Assembly: GCF_013055795.1 (NCBI RefSeq)
Contig: NZ_JABETO010000010.1
Span: 62,001-126,000 of the forward strand
DNA from: Streptomyces sp. I05A-00742
GTDB lineage: Bacteria > Actinomycetota > Actinomycetes > Streptomycetales > Streptomycetaceae
Direction: 5' to 3'
Length of the DNA: 64,000 bases
Shown here: positions 51,575 to 59,324 of the stretch, one piece after another
How positions within the stretch are numbered: the stretch's first letter is position 1
Layout of the letters: the number at the start of each line of letters is the position of its first letter
Notes under the pieces: model-generated
Told to the model about the DNA's origin: nothing
Database searches by the model: none
The model's input: only the letters and a program-made list of their open reading frames with translations
Translations under genes and position numbers: made by a program

Positions 51575-52474
51575 ATGGCAGAGATCTTCCAGAAGGACGG
51601 CACCTGGACCTTCGACGGCAGCGCGATACGCGTCGTGCCGGGCGGGGAGCGCGGGGTGCACCTGGTCCGCCGGACGCTGGGTGAACTGACCGTGCCGCTG
51701 GAGGCCGTGGCCGGCATCGCCTTCGAGCCGGGCCGCAAGAACGGCCGGCTGCGGCTGCGGCTGCGCGAGGGGGCCGACCCCCTCTCCCAGGTCACCCGCG
51801 GCCGGATGTCCGACGCGATCGACCCGTACCAGCTGCGGACCGAACCGGACCGGTCCGGGGTCGCCGAGTATTTCGCGGAAGAGGTGCGCACCGCCCTGCT
51901 GCTGGAACAGGTGCCGGACGGGCCCGCCGACCGCTACCTGCTGTCCGGCCCGGCCGTCCCGATGGCGGTCGGCGCCGGGGACGGCACCGCCTCCTTCGAC
52001 GGCGAGCGCGTCCGCCTGGACTGGAACTGGGTCACCGACGAGGGCAAGGCCTCGGGCGGCCCGCGCGAGCTCGCGCTGTCCGACATCCGCGCCGTGGAGT
52101 GGCTGCCGAGCATCGGCCTGGAGAACGGCTATCTGCGGTTCGTCGTCCCCGGCGCGCCCGCGAAGGGAGCCGCCAAGTACGACCCGAACGCCATCGAGCT
52201 CTTCGGCTTCAAGAAGGACGGGCTGATGGCCCTGCTGGGCGCCGCCGTCGCGGCCCGCCTGCCGCACCCGTCCGCCCCGGCCCACGAGACGCCCGCGCCT
52301 CCCGCGCTCCCCCGGGCGGCGGCCGATACCTCCCCCGCCTCCCCCGCGGACCCGGCCGACGATCACGACACCCTGCTCCGCCGGCTCCGCGAGCTGGGCG
52401 AGCTCCACCGGTCGGGGATCCTCACCGACGAGGAGTTCACCGCGGCGAAACAGGCGATTCTCCAGCGTTTCTAG
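51575..52474 (+). CDS. DUF4429 protein with C-terminal SHOCT motif
   Basis: ATG at 51575 starts a 299-residue soluble protein. Residues 1-230 hold two beta-rich DUF4429 units (GTWTFDGSAIRVVPGGERGV, LVRRTLGELTVPLEAVAGIA; then GTASFDGERVRLDWNWVTDE, LRFVVPGAPAKGAAKYDPNA). Residues about 262-299 form a SHOCT-type short domain (LRRLRELGELHRSGILTDEE, FTAAKQAILQRF) after a Pro/Ala linker. DUF4429 proteins are common in Streptomyces and their function is unknown; SHOCT tails are thought to mediate oligomerisation. No signal peptide is seen, so it should be cytoplasmic. Confidence 0.88.
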   Translation: MAEIFQKDGTWTFDGSAIRVVPGGERGVHLVRRTLGELTVPLEAVAGIAFEPGRKNGRLRLRLREGADPLSQVTRGRMSDAIDPYQLRTEPDRSGVAEYFAEEVRTALLLEQVPDGPADRYLLSGPAVPMAVGAGDGTASFDGERVRLDWNWVTDEGKASGGPRELALSDIRAVEWLPSIGLENGYLRFVVPGAPAKGAAKYDPNAIELFGFKKDGLMALLGAAVAARLPHPSAPAHETPAPPALPRAAADTSPASPADPADDHDTLLRRLRELGELHRSGILTDEEFTAAKQAILQRF

Positions 52475-52560
52475 GCAAAACGATCATCGATTCGCATCCT
52501 TCCTGCCCGAAATCGGGCAGGATTCTTGCGAAACACTCCGATACCCCTCAGTATCAACGG

Positions 52561-52836
52561 GTGCTCGAACGCCGTACGTCCCATGACGACCTGGTGGATC
52601 ACCTGGTGCGCAGCACGCCGCTCCAGCGCGGCGAGGCCGCCCGGGTGGTCCTGGACGTCCTGGCGTACTTCGACGAGACGACCGAGGAGTTCGTCCGCCG
52701 CCGCCACCGTGAGCTCCAGTCCGGCGGCCTGGCCAACGCGGAGATCTTCGAGCGGATCGCGGCCGAGCTGCCGCACCGCGCGGTCGCACCGCCCCGGCTC
52801 TCGCTGCGCCAGCTCCGGCGCATCGTCTACGGCTGA
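52561..52836 (+). CDS. Conserved hypothetical protein, 91 aa
   Basis: GTG at 52561 starts a frame of 91 residues, mostly helical: ERRTSHDDLVDHLVRSTPLQ, GEAARVVLDVLAYFDETTEE, RRRHRELQSGGLANAEIFER, then RLSLRQLRRIVYG at the end. It has Arg-rich positive helices and no known domain. A ribosome site before the GTG is weak. Its strand and place, 90 bp before glmS, are kept in other Streptomyces by my memory, which argues for a real gene. Function is unknown; an RNA- or DNA-binding role is only a guess from charge. Confidence 0.6.
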   Translation: MLERRTSHDDLVDHLVRSTPLQRGEAARVVLDVLAYFDETTEEFVRRRHRELQSGGLANAEIFERIAAELPHRAVAPPRLSLRQLRRIVYG

Positions 52837-52926
52837 GGCACCGGCGCCGGGACGGCGTCCACGGCGGAACGGCGGCTGCTGCCGCCCGCGGGCATCATCG
52901 ATCGTTTGTCTGGGAGGGTCATCACC

Positions 52927-54747
52927 ATGTGCGGAATCGTCGGTTACATCGGCAAGCGGGACGTCGCCCCGCTGCTGCTGGAGGGGCTCCAGCGCCTGGA
53001 GTACCGCGGCTACGACTCGGCCGGCATCGCCCTGCACGCGAGCGGCAAGGCCGGCGGCCTGAAGACCGCCAAGGCCAAGGGCCGCGTCCGTGAGCTGGAG
53101 GCCCGGCTGCCCAAGCGCTTCAACGGCACCACCGGCATCGCGCACACCCGCTGGGCCACCCACGGCGCCCCCAACGACGTCAACGCGCACCCGCACGTGG
53201 ACGCCGAGGAGAAGGTCGCGGTCGTCCACAACGGCATCATCGACAACGCCTCCGAGCTGCGCGCCAAGCTGACCGCCGACGGCGTGACGTTCCTCTCCGA
53301 CACCGACACCGAGGTGCTCGCCCACCTCATCGGGCGCTCGCAGGCCGCCACCCTGGAGGAGAAGGTCCGCGAGGCCGTCCGGCACATCGAGGGCACATAC
53401 GGCATCGCCGTGCTGCACGCCGACTTCCCCGACCGCATCGTCGTCGCCCGCAACGGCTCGCCGGTCGTCCTCGGCATAGGCGAGAAGGAGATGTTCGTCT
53501 CCTCCGACGTCGCCGCGCTGGTCAGCCACACCCGTCAGGTCGTCACCCTGGACGACGGCGAGATGGCCACCCTCAAGGCGGACGACTACCGCACCTACAC
53601 CACCGAGGGCTCCACCACCTCGTCGCAGCCCACCACCGTGGAGTGGGAGGCCGAGTCGTACGACATGGGCGGCCACGACACGTATATGCACAAGGAGATC
53701 CACGAGCAGGCCGACGCCGTGGACCGCGCGCTGCGCGGCCGCATCGACGACCGCTTCTCCACCGTGCACCTGGGCGGCCTCAACCTCGACGCCCGCGACG
53801 CCCGCGCCGTGCGCCGGGTGAAGATCCTGGGCTGCGGCACCTCGTACCACGCCGGTCAGATCGGCGCCCAGATGATCGAGGAGTTGGCCCGCATCCCCGC
53901 CGATGCCGAGCCCGCCTCCGAGTTCCGCTACCGCAACCCGGTCGTGGACCCCGACACCCTCTACATCGCGGTGTCCCAGTCCGGCGAGACCTACGACGTC
54001 CTCGCCGCCGTCCAGGAGCTCAAGCGCAAGGGCGCCCGCGTCCTCGGCCTGGTCAACGTGGTCGGCTCCGCGATCGCCCGCGAGACCGACGGCGGCATCT
54101 ACGTGCACGCCGGTCCCGAGGTCTGCGTCGTCTCCACCAAGTGCTTCACCAACATGGTGGTCTCCTTCGGCCTGCTCGCCCTGCACCTGGGCCGCACCCG
54201 CGACCTGTCCGTCGCCGACGGCAAGCGGATCATCGCGGGCCTGCGCAGGCTGCCCGGCCAGATCGAGGAGATCCTGGCGAACGAGGCGCAGATCGAGAAG
54301 CTGGCGGGCGAGTACGCCGACGCCAAGTCGATGATGTTCATCGGCCGCGTCCGGGGCTACCCGGTGGCCCGCGAGGCCTCGCTCAAGCTGAAGGAGGTCT
54401 CGTACATCCACGCCGAGGCCTACCCGGCGTCGGAGCTCAAGCACGGCCCGCTGGCCCTGATCGAGCCCGCCATGCCGACCGTCGCGATCGTCCCCGACGA
54501 CGAGCTGCTGGAGAAGAACCGCGCCGCGCTGGAGGAGATCAAGGCCCGCAGCGGCCGTATCCTCGCCGTCGCGCACCAGGAGCAGGAGAAGGCCGACCAC
54601 ACGATCGTGGTGCCGAAGAACGAGGACGAGCTGGACCCGATCCTCATGGGCATCCCGCTCCAGCTCCTCGCGTACTACACGGCCAAGGCGATGGGCCGCG
54701 ACATCGACAAGCCGCGCAACCTCGCCAAGTCGGTCACGGTCGAGTAG
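52927..54747 (+). CDS. glmS: Glucosamine-6-phosphate synthase
   Basis: The 606-residue enzyme makes glucosamine-6-phosphate from fructose-6-phosphate and glutamine, the first step toward UDP-GlcNAc for peptidoglycan. Cys2 is the glutaminase nucleophile (MCGIVGYIGKRDVAPLLLEG); HTRWATHGAPNDVNAHPHVD and LVSHTRQVVTLDDGEMATLK follow. Two SIS domains follow from about residue 290 (KILGCGTSYHAGQIGAQMIE, YIAVSQSGETYDVLAAVQEL, then SLKLKEVSYIHAEAYPASEL) and the C-terminal PRNLAKSVTVE closes the active site. GGGAGG lies before ATG 52927. A strong terminator follows the stop. I see no glmS ribozyme upstream. Confidence 0.96.
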   Translation: MCGIVGYIGKRDVAPLLLEGLQRLEYRGYDSAGIALHASGKAGGLKTAKAKGRVRELEARLPKRFNGTTGIAHTRWATHGAPNDVNAHPHVDAEEKVAVVHNGIIDNASELRAKLTADGVTFLSDTDTEVLAHLIGRSQAATLEEKVREAVRHIEGTYGIAVLHADFPDRIVVARNGSPVVLGIGEKEMFVSSDVAALVSHTRQVVTLDDGEMATLKADDYRTYTTEGSTTSSQPTTVEWEAESYDMGGHDTYMHKEIHEQADAVDRALRGRIDDRFSTVHLGGLNLDARDARAVRRVKILGCGTSYHAGQIGAQMIEELARIPADAEPASEFRYRNPVVDPDTLYIAVSQSGETYDVLAAVQELKRKGARVLGLVNVVGSAIARETDGGIYVHAGPEVCVVSTKCFTNMVVSFGLLALHLGRTRDLSVADGKRIIAGLRRLPGQIEEILANEAQIEKLAGEYADAKSMMFIGRVRGYPVAREASLKLKEVSYIHAEAYPASELKHGPLALIEPAMPTVAIVPDDELLEKNRAALEEIKARSGRILAVAHQEQEKADHTIVVPKNEDELDPILMGIPLQLLAYYTAKAMGRDIDKPRNLAKSVTVE

Positions 54748-55086
54748 TCCTCCGGGCCGACGGTCTCCCGGCGACGACGGCTCTCCCCGCACGTGTCACC
54801 CGCGTGCGGGGAGAGCCGTTTTCCGGTGCCGGCGTCGCCCTCGCGCCGGCGGCGGTGCCACCGGTCCCCGGGAGCCGTCACCTCCCGCCCGGCGGCACGT
54901 CACTCACCGGTGTGATACCCGGAGCGGAAGCCCTGTGCACATGTGTTCGCGGGGAGATGGCGCCAAAAGCTCCGCGGGCAGCGGAAGTTGATCCTTCGGA
55001 CGGCAGACGCGGGCGCGGCAGACGCGGGCGCCCGCCACGGGGTGACGGGCGCTGCGGAACGACGGGCGCTACGGGATGACGAACGT
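54748..55086. other. Intergenic region holding the glmS terminator
   Basis: The first part carries the glmS terminator at 54779-54822. The rest (to 55086), between convergent glmS and the universal stress gene, shows direct repeats of GCAGACGCGGGCG near 55000-55030 and no supported gene. Confidence 0.6.
54779..54822 (+). terminator. glmS intrinsic terminator
   Basis: A 15-bp perfect stem (GGCTCTCCCCGCACG, 54779-54793, with its complement at 54803-54817) is followed by GTTTTCC. Loop is nine bases. Confidence 0.92.
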
Positions 55087-55608
55087 TTACGGGATCACGA
55101 CGACGGGCCGCTGCGCCCGGCGGGCCAGCCGCCCGGCCACCGAGCCGAAGATCCGGCCCACGATCCCATGGGTGGACCCCACCACGATGGCGTCGGCCGC
55201 GTACTCCCGCCCGACCTCCTCCAGCTCATGGCAGATGTCGCCGCCCCGCTCGACGAGGATCCAGGGCACCTCGGAGAGGTGGTCGGCACAGGCCAGCTCC
55301 AGGCCCAGAACCTCGGTGCGGTGATCGGGGACGTCCACGAAGACCGGCGGCTCGCAGCCCGCCCAGACGGTCGTCGGCAGCCGGTTGGCCACATGGACGA
55401 TGATCAGGCCCGAGCCGGAGCGCCGGGCCATGCCGATTGCATAAGCAAGCGCCCGTTCGCTCGACATGGAGCCGTCGAATCCCACCACGACGCCGTGCCG
55501 GAACGCGGGATCGCAGGAGTGACGTGGTTCTTCCACCGCTTCGGGAAGCGCCGTCTGATCGGCGATCCGCTTGCGGTCCGCGGGTTCGGAGAATTCGTGA
55601 CCGGCCAT
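55087..55608 (-). CDS. Universal stress protein (UspA)
   Basis: ATG at 55608 gives a 173-residue protein; the upstream in-frame codons would add an Arg/Pro-rich segment not seen in the family. It is a single UspA domain: GVVVGFDGSMSSERALAYAI at the start, GLIIVHVANRLPTTVWAGCE, LVERGGDICHELEEVGREYA and the ATP-binding motif GSTHGIVGRIFGSVAGRLAR near the end. Members with this last motif bind ATP and help in stress or dormancy. It points away from the small membrane gene at 56129, sharing a 520-bp divergent region. Ligand and targets are unknown. Confidence 0.88.
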   Translation of the reverse strand: MAGHEFSEPADRKRIADQTALPEAVEEPRHSCDPAFRHGVVVGFDGSMSSERALAYAIGMARRSGSGLIIVHVANRLPTTVWAGCEPPVFVDVPDHRTEVLGLELACADHLSEVPWILVERGGDICHELEEVGREYAADAIVVGSTHGIVGRIFGSVAGRLARRAQRPVVVIP

Positions 55609-56128
55609 CGGTGTCTCGGCGAAGGAAGTCCTCTTGCGGAGGGTCGGCGGTGGGCTGGTGGGACATTTCCCGCCGTACAGGACACCGCGCGGGCGCATGG
55701 ATGTCAGTACGGCGACAAAAATCCGTCCGGGATTCATCTTTTCAAGGACTTACCCCCCAGGGTACGGCCCCATGCGCCGGGTGCCCAGAGGCCGGCCCGC
55801 CGAACGGGGCCGGAAGACGCCGGCGGTCACCGGCCGGTGCGGTCCGGCCCCTGCGGGCGGACGTCCGGACGACGGGTGCGGCACGCGGTGTCCCCTCGAC
55901 GGGTGTGGCGGCTGACGGGTGAGCGTTCCCCGGAGCATGCACGAGGGCAGCCCCCAGCGCAATGCCCCGTGTGTTCCCGCCTACCCGCTCCGTGTGTTCC
56001 CGCCCGCCCGCTCCGGCTGTTCCCGCCCGGCCGCCCGGCGGGCCCCGCTCCCGCCCGTCCGGCGAGTGACCCACACGCCCGGCCCGCGTTGTACTACCGC
56101 CAGCAGCCGCCATCAGGGAGCCGCTCCA
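55609..56128. other. Divergent gap with 23-bp tandem repeats
   Basis: Between the stress gene and the membrane protein gene. It contains three tandem units at 55967, 55990 and 56013 (CCGTGTGTTCCCGCC core). The rest is GC-rich without any supported ORF; the plus-strand frame that crosses it lacks a ribosome site. Confidence 0.6.
55967..56035. repeat. Three tandem 23-bp repeats
   Basis: Period is exactly 23 bp; units 1 and 2 share CCGTGTGTTCCCGCC and differ at three or fewer later positions, while unit 3 begins CCGGCTGTTCCCGCC. They lie 94 bp upstream of the membrane-protein GTG. Confidence 0.75.
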
Positions 56129-56491
56129 GTGCCCGGAACCCACGAGGACGCCCACGCCGCCGACACCGACCGGGAATCGCCCGATCCGGTGAGCGACGTG
56201 GTGCGCTGGGCGGCGTTCAGCTGCGCCCTGGTCCCCGTCGTGCTGCTGATGTGCGGTCAGTCCTTCGGCGGCGCGGCCGGCAGCGCCGCCGGCCTCGTGG
56301 CGGTCACCTGTGCCTGCCGCGCCCTGCTCCGCCGCTCCGAGCGCACTCCCGACGAACGTCCCGGCCGGGGCGTCAGGGCCCTCGAAGGAGCCGTCGAACC
56401 GGTCTCCCCCCATCGCGGCCGGCACGGCCGTACGGGCACCGGTACGCACCGCGGCTCCCGCCATCCGGGCACCAGTACGCACGTCGACTGA
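56129..56491 (+). CDS. Small membrane protein, 120 aa
   Basis: GTG at 56129 has CAGGGAG eight bases upstream, which makes it a better start than the longer frame. The protein has an acidic N-terminus, two adjacent hydrophobic helices at about residues 24-63 (WAAFSCALVPVVLLMCG and AGSAAGLVAVTCACRALLR), and a basic, Arg/His-rich C-terminal half (RHGRTGTGTHRGSRHPGTST). The N-terminus probably is cytoplasmic and the basic tail also faces in. I recognise no family. Its position just upstream of adpA, 367 bp away, is by memory kept in other Streptomyces, but no link is known. Confidence 0.65.
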   Translation: MPGTHEDAHAADTDRESPDPVSDVVRWAAFSCALVPVVLLMCGQSFGGAAGSAAGLVAVTCACRALLRRSERTPDERPGRGVRALEGAVEPVSPHRGRHGRTGTGTHRGSRHPGTSTHVD

Positions 56492-56858
56492 TTTTTTGTA
56501 CGACGACACCCGTAGGTTTTCGGCCAACTTCAGGCCGAAGGCCTTCGCTTGGCCTGACCAGCCCCCAACAGCCGGGCGACCAGCAAGGAAGGGACCGCTG
56601 AGGGCGGTTGATCCCTACGGCGATGGGGCAGTGGCGAGAGGCGTACTTTTCAGCGGGGCCTGCAAGTGCAACGCTTCGTGATCGAACGCTTCGCGCCAAG
56701 TTGTCATGTCGACATAGAGCCGGATGGTGAACTGGTCACCGCGACTTCATCCGACACAGTAGATTCGATCTTGGCCATGACCGGCGGGGGAACCGTTCAG
56801 GACCGAGGGGAAACGTGCAGGACCGAGAGGACTCGACCGCCGAGGGGGGCTTAGCGCC
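56492..56858. other. adpA upstream region
   Basis: The 367-bp region ahead of adpA holds a hairpin TTCGGCC/GGCCGAA near 56519-56539, two ACGCTTCG boxes about 56672 and 56688, and two CAGGACCGAG copies at 56798 and 56818. adpA promoters in Streptomyces are long and controlled by several factors; individual sites here are not assigned. Confidence 0.55.
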
Positions 56859-58214
56859 ATGAGCCAGGACTCCACGACCGTACCGGAGACCGTGCGCAAG
56901 CTCTCCGGACGCCGCCGCCGGGAGATCGTCGCCGTACTGCTCTTCAGCGGCGGCCCGATCTTCGAAAGCTCCATTCCGCTCTCCGTATTCGGGATCGACC
57001 GGCAGGACGCCGGGGTCCCCCGTTATCGCCTGCTCGTCTGCGCGGGCGAAGATGTGCCATTGCGAACGACCGGCGGCCTGGAACTGACCGCACCGTACGG
57101 CCTGGAGGCACTCTCCAGGGCCGGCACCGTCGTCGTACCGGCCTGGCGGTCCATCACCCAGCCACCGCCACCGGCCGCTCTCGACGCACTGCGCCGGGCC
57201 CACGAGGAGGGCGCCCGCATCGTCGGGCTGTGCACCGGGGCCTTCGTACTGGCCGCCGCGGGGCTGCTCGACGGCAGACCCGCCACCACCCACTGGATGT
57301 ACGCGCCGACGCTCGCCAAGCGCTATCCCTCGGTCCATGTGGACCCGCGGGAGCTCTTCGTGGACGACGGTGACGTCCTGACCTCCGCGGGCACCGCCGC
57401 GGGCATCGATCTGTGCCTGCACATCGTCCGCACCGACCACGGCGCGGACGCCGCCGGGGCGCTCGCCCGACGCCTCGTCGTACCACCGCGCCGCAGTGGC
57501 GGGCAGGAGCGCTATCTCGACCGGTCTTTACCGGAGGAGATCGGCGCCGACCCGCTCGCCGAGGTCGTCGCCTGGGCGCTGGAGCATCTCCACGAGCAGT
57601 TCGATGTGGAGACCCTGGCCGCCCGCGCCTATATGAGCCGCCGCACCTTCGACCGCAGGTTCCGTTCGCTCACCGGCAGCGCACCGCTCCAGTGGCTGAT
57701 CACCCAGCGGGTGCTCCAGGCGCAGCGGCTGCTGGAGACCTCGGACTACTCCGTGGACGAGGTCGCCGGACGCTGTGGTTTCCGTTCTCCCGTCGCCCTG
57801 CGCGGCCACTTCCGGCGGCAGCTGGGGTCCTCCCCGGCCGCCTACCGGGCGGCCTACCGGGCGCGGCGGCCGCAGGGCGGTCCCGACGGCCGGCCGGACC
57901 GCCCCGAGCGGCCCGACCGGGACGGACGGGGCGACCGCTTCGGCGGTCCCGAGCCGGTGGAACCCCGGTCCGGGGAACCGTCGGTCGTGGGCCTCAGACG
58001 CACGGCCCTGGCCGCCGCCCATGCCGCGCCCGGTCCGCTCGGCGGTCCGGCGCACCACGGGCACGGCGGGCATCCCGGGCACGGGATGTCCCTCGGGCAC
58101 GGACCGGGGAATCCCGGGTTCGGCCACGGCCCGGGCGCCGTGGAACCGGGCAAGCCGGAGTCCGACCTGTACAGCCCGCACCTGCCCGGCCAGCGGGAAC
58201 GCCCCGTAGGGTGA
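56859..58214 (+). CDS. adpA: AdpA, AraC-family master regulator with a TTA codon
   Basis: The 451-residue protein has a DJ-1/PfpI-like N-terminal domain (about 22-200: VAVLLFSGGPIFESSIPLSV, GLCTGAFVLAAAGLLDGRPA with Cys125) and an AraC DNA-binding domain at about 230-335 (DVETLAARAYMSRRTFDRRF; DYSVDEVAGRCGFRSPVALR). Leu224 is TTA (57528-57530), in the linker between domains, so translation needs bldA tRNA; the position is conserved in Streptomyces AdpA proteins. AdpA controls aerial growth and antibiotic genes. It has a longer Gly/His/Pro-rich tail (from about 340) than the roughly 400-residue relatives. orn follows five bases after its stop. Confidence 0.96.
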   Translation: MSQDSTTVPETVRKLSGRRRREIVAVLLFSGGPIFESSIPLSVFGIDRQDAGVPRYRLLVCAGEDVPLRTTGGLELTAPYGLEALSRAGTVVVPAWRSITQPPPPAALDALRRAHEEGARIVGLCTGAFVLAAAGLLDGRPATTHWMYAPTLAKRYPSVHVDPRELFVDDGDVLTSAGTAAGIDLCLHIVRTDHGADAAGALARRLVVPPRRSGGQERYLDRSLPEEIGADPLAEVVAWALEHLHEQFDVETLAARAYMSRRTFDRRFRSLTGSAPLQWLITQRVLQAQRLLETSDYSVDEVAGRCGFRSPVALRGHFRRQLGSSPAAYRAAYRARRPQGGPDGRPDRPERPDRDGRGDRFGGPEPVEPRSGEPSVVGLRRTALAAAHAAPGPLGGPAHHGHGGHPGHGMSLGHGPGNPGFGHGPGAVEPGKPESDLYSPHLPGQRERPVG

Positions 58215-58219
58215 CGTCC

Positions 58220-58825
58220 ATGAACGATCGCATGGTGTGGATCGACTGCGAGATGACCGGGCTCTCGCTGTCGACCGACGCGCTCATCGAGGTGGCCGCC
58301 CTGGTCACCGACTCCGAGCTGAACATCCTCGGCGACGGTGTGGACATCGTCGTCCGGCCGCCCGCCGAGGCCCTGACCACCATGCCCGAGGTGGTGCGCC
58401 AGATGCACACGGCCTCCGGGCTGCTCGACGAGCTGGACGGCGGGACGACGCTCCAGGAAGCGGAGCGGCAGGTCCTGGCGTACATCCGTGAGTACGTCCC
58501 GGAGCCGGGCAAGGCCCCGCTGTGCGGAAACTCGGTCGGCACCGACCGCGGCTTCCTGCTGCGGGACATGCCGGAGCTGGAGAAGCACCTGCACTACCGC
58601 ATCGTCGACGTCTCGTCGGTGAAGGAGCTGTCCCGGCGCTGGTTCCCGCGGGCCTACTTCGCCAGCCCGAAGAAGACCGGCAACCACCGGGCCCTCTCCG
58701 ACATCCGCGAGTCGATCGCCGAGCTCCGCTACTACCGCGAGGCGATCTTCGTGCCGCAGCCCGGCCCGGACTCCGACACGGCGAAGACGATCGCGGCCAA
58801 GCACGTCCTTCCTGCTCAGCCATAG
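58220..58825 (+). CDS. orn: Oligoribonuclease
   Basis: The 201-residue DEDDh exonuclease degrades nanoRNAs of 2-5 nucleotides; in Streptomyces it is also needed for pGpG hydrolysis. Motif I is WIDCEMTGLSL with Asp9 and Glu11; motif II, GNSVGTDRGFLLRDMPELEK; motif III, KKTGNHRALSDIRESIAELR, holds the histidine and the last aspartate. ATG at 58220 is five bases past the adpA stop, and the gene's stop is followed by the tRNA-His. Linkage adpA-orn is typical of Streptomyces; orn is also called ornA there. The enzyme is a dimer by family knowledge. Confidence 0.97.
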   Translation: MNDRMVWIDCEMTGLSLSTDALIEVAALVTDSELNILGDGVDIVVRPPAEALTTMPEVVRQMHTASGLLDELDGGTTLQEAERQVLAYIREYVPEPGKAPLCGNSVGTDRGFLLRDMPELEKHLHYRIVDVSSVKELSRRWFPRAYFASPKKTGNHRALSDIRESIAELRYYREAIFVPQPGPDSDTAKTIAAKHVLPAQP

Positions 58826-58954
58826 TTCCGTCCCTGGTTCGGATGGAGTGACGCAGCTCGCTCCCGGCCCGGCGAAAGCCGGGAGCGAGCACCCCTCCGG
58901 ACCCTGTACACTTTTTCTCGGCCGGTGGGAAACACGGAAACGAACGCCGGACGT

Positions 58955-59028
58955 GGTGGGTATAGCTCAGCTGGTAGAGCACCTGGTTGTGGTCCAGGAT
59001 GTCGCGGGTTCGAGTCCCGTTACTCACC
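58955..59028 (+). tRNA. tRNA-His (GTG anticodon)
   Basis: The cloverleaf is complete: acceptor GTGGGTA at 58956-58962 pairs with TACTCAC at 59021-59027, the D-arm has AGCTCAGCTGG, the anticodon loop TTGTGGT carries GTG, and the T-arm has GGGTTCGAGTCCC. G at 58955 is the extra 5' G of tRNA-His opposite C at 59028. The 3' CCA is not encoded. Confidence 0.95.
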
Positions 59029-59038
59029 CTCAGAGGTG

Positions 59039-59072
59039 AAGGCCCTGATCTGGGAAACCAGATCGGGGCCTT
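59039..59072 (+). terminator. tRNA-His terminator
   Basis: AAGGCCCTGATCTGG at 59039-59053 pairs with CCAGATCGGGGCCTT at 59058-59072 around a GAAA loop, with one mismatch. It lies 11 bp after the tRNA. Confidence 0.85.
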
Positions 59073-59324
59073 CGTCGTTTCCGCCCCCATGGGCACCACC
59101 GGTTCCACCCGACGGGCCGTCAGCCCCGCCGCGACACGCCGAACGATCGTCCCTTCCTCGGTCGCCCTCAGAACCCGTCACGCACCGCATCCTTGACACT
59201 ACGCCAGGTTGCGGCGAGTCTCGGGGCTGTTCCGAAGCCCCAATGCTCCACGCCGCCGCGCCCCTTGGGCGGGCCGGCGCGTCAGAAGGCATCACGAGAC
59301 ACCAGGACGCTTCAGGAGGAGCGC

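Noticed and set aside
52837-52926. glmS ribozyme or riboswitch before glmS
   Set aside because: Only 90 bp are available and no ribozyme core is recognisable; actinobacterial glmS normally lacks it.
56666-56854. 62-codon frame just upstream of adpA
   Set aside because: No ribosome site or recognisable sequence; it overlaps likely adpA regulatory DNA.
58955-59324. tRNA-His as an attachment site of an integrated element
   Set aside because: No integrase gene and no second copy of the tRNA 3' end is visible in the window.
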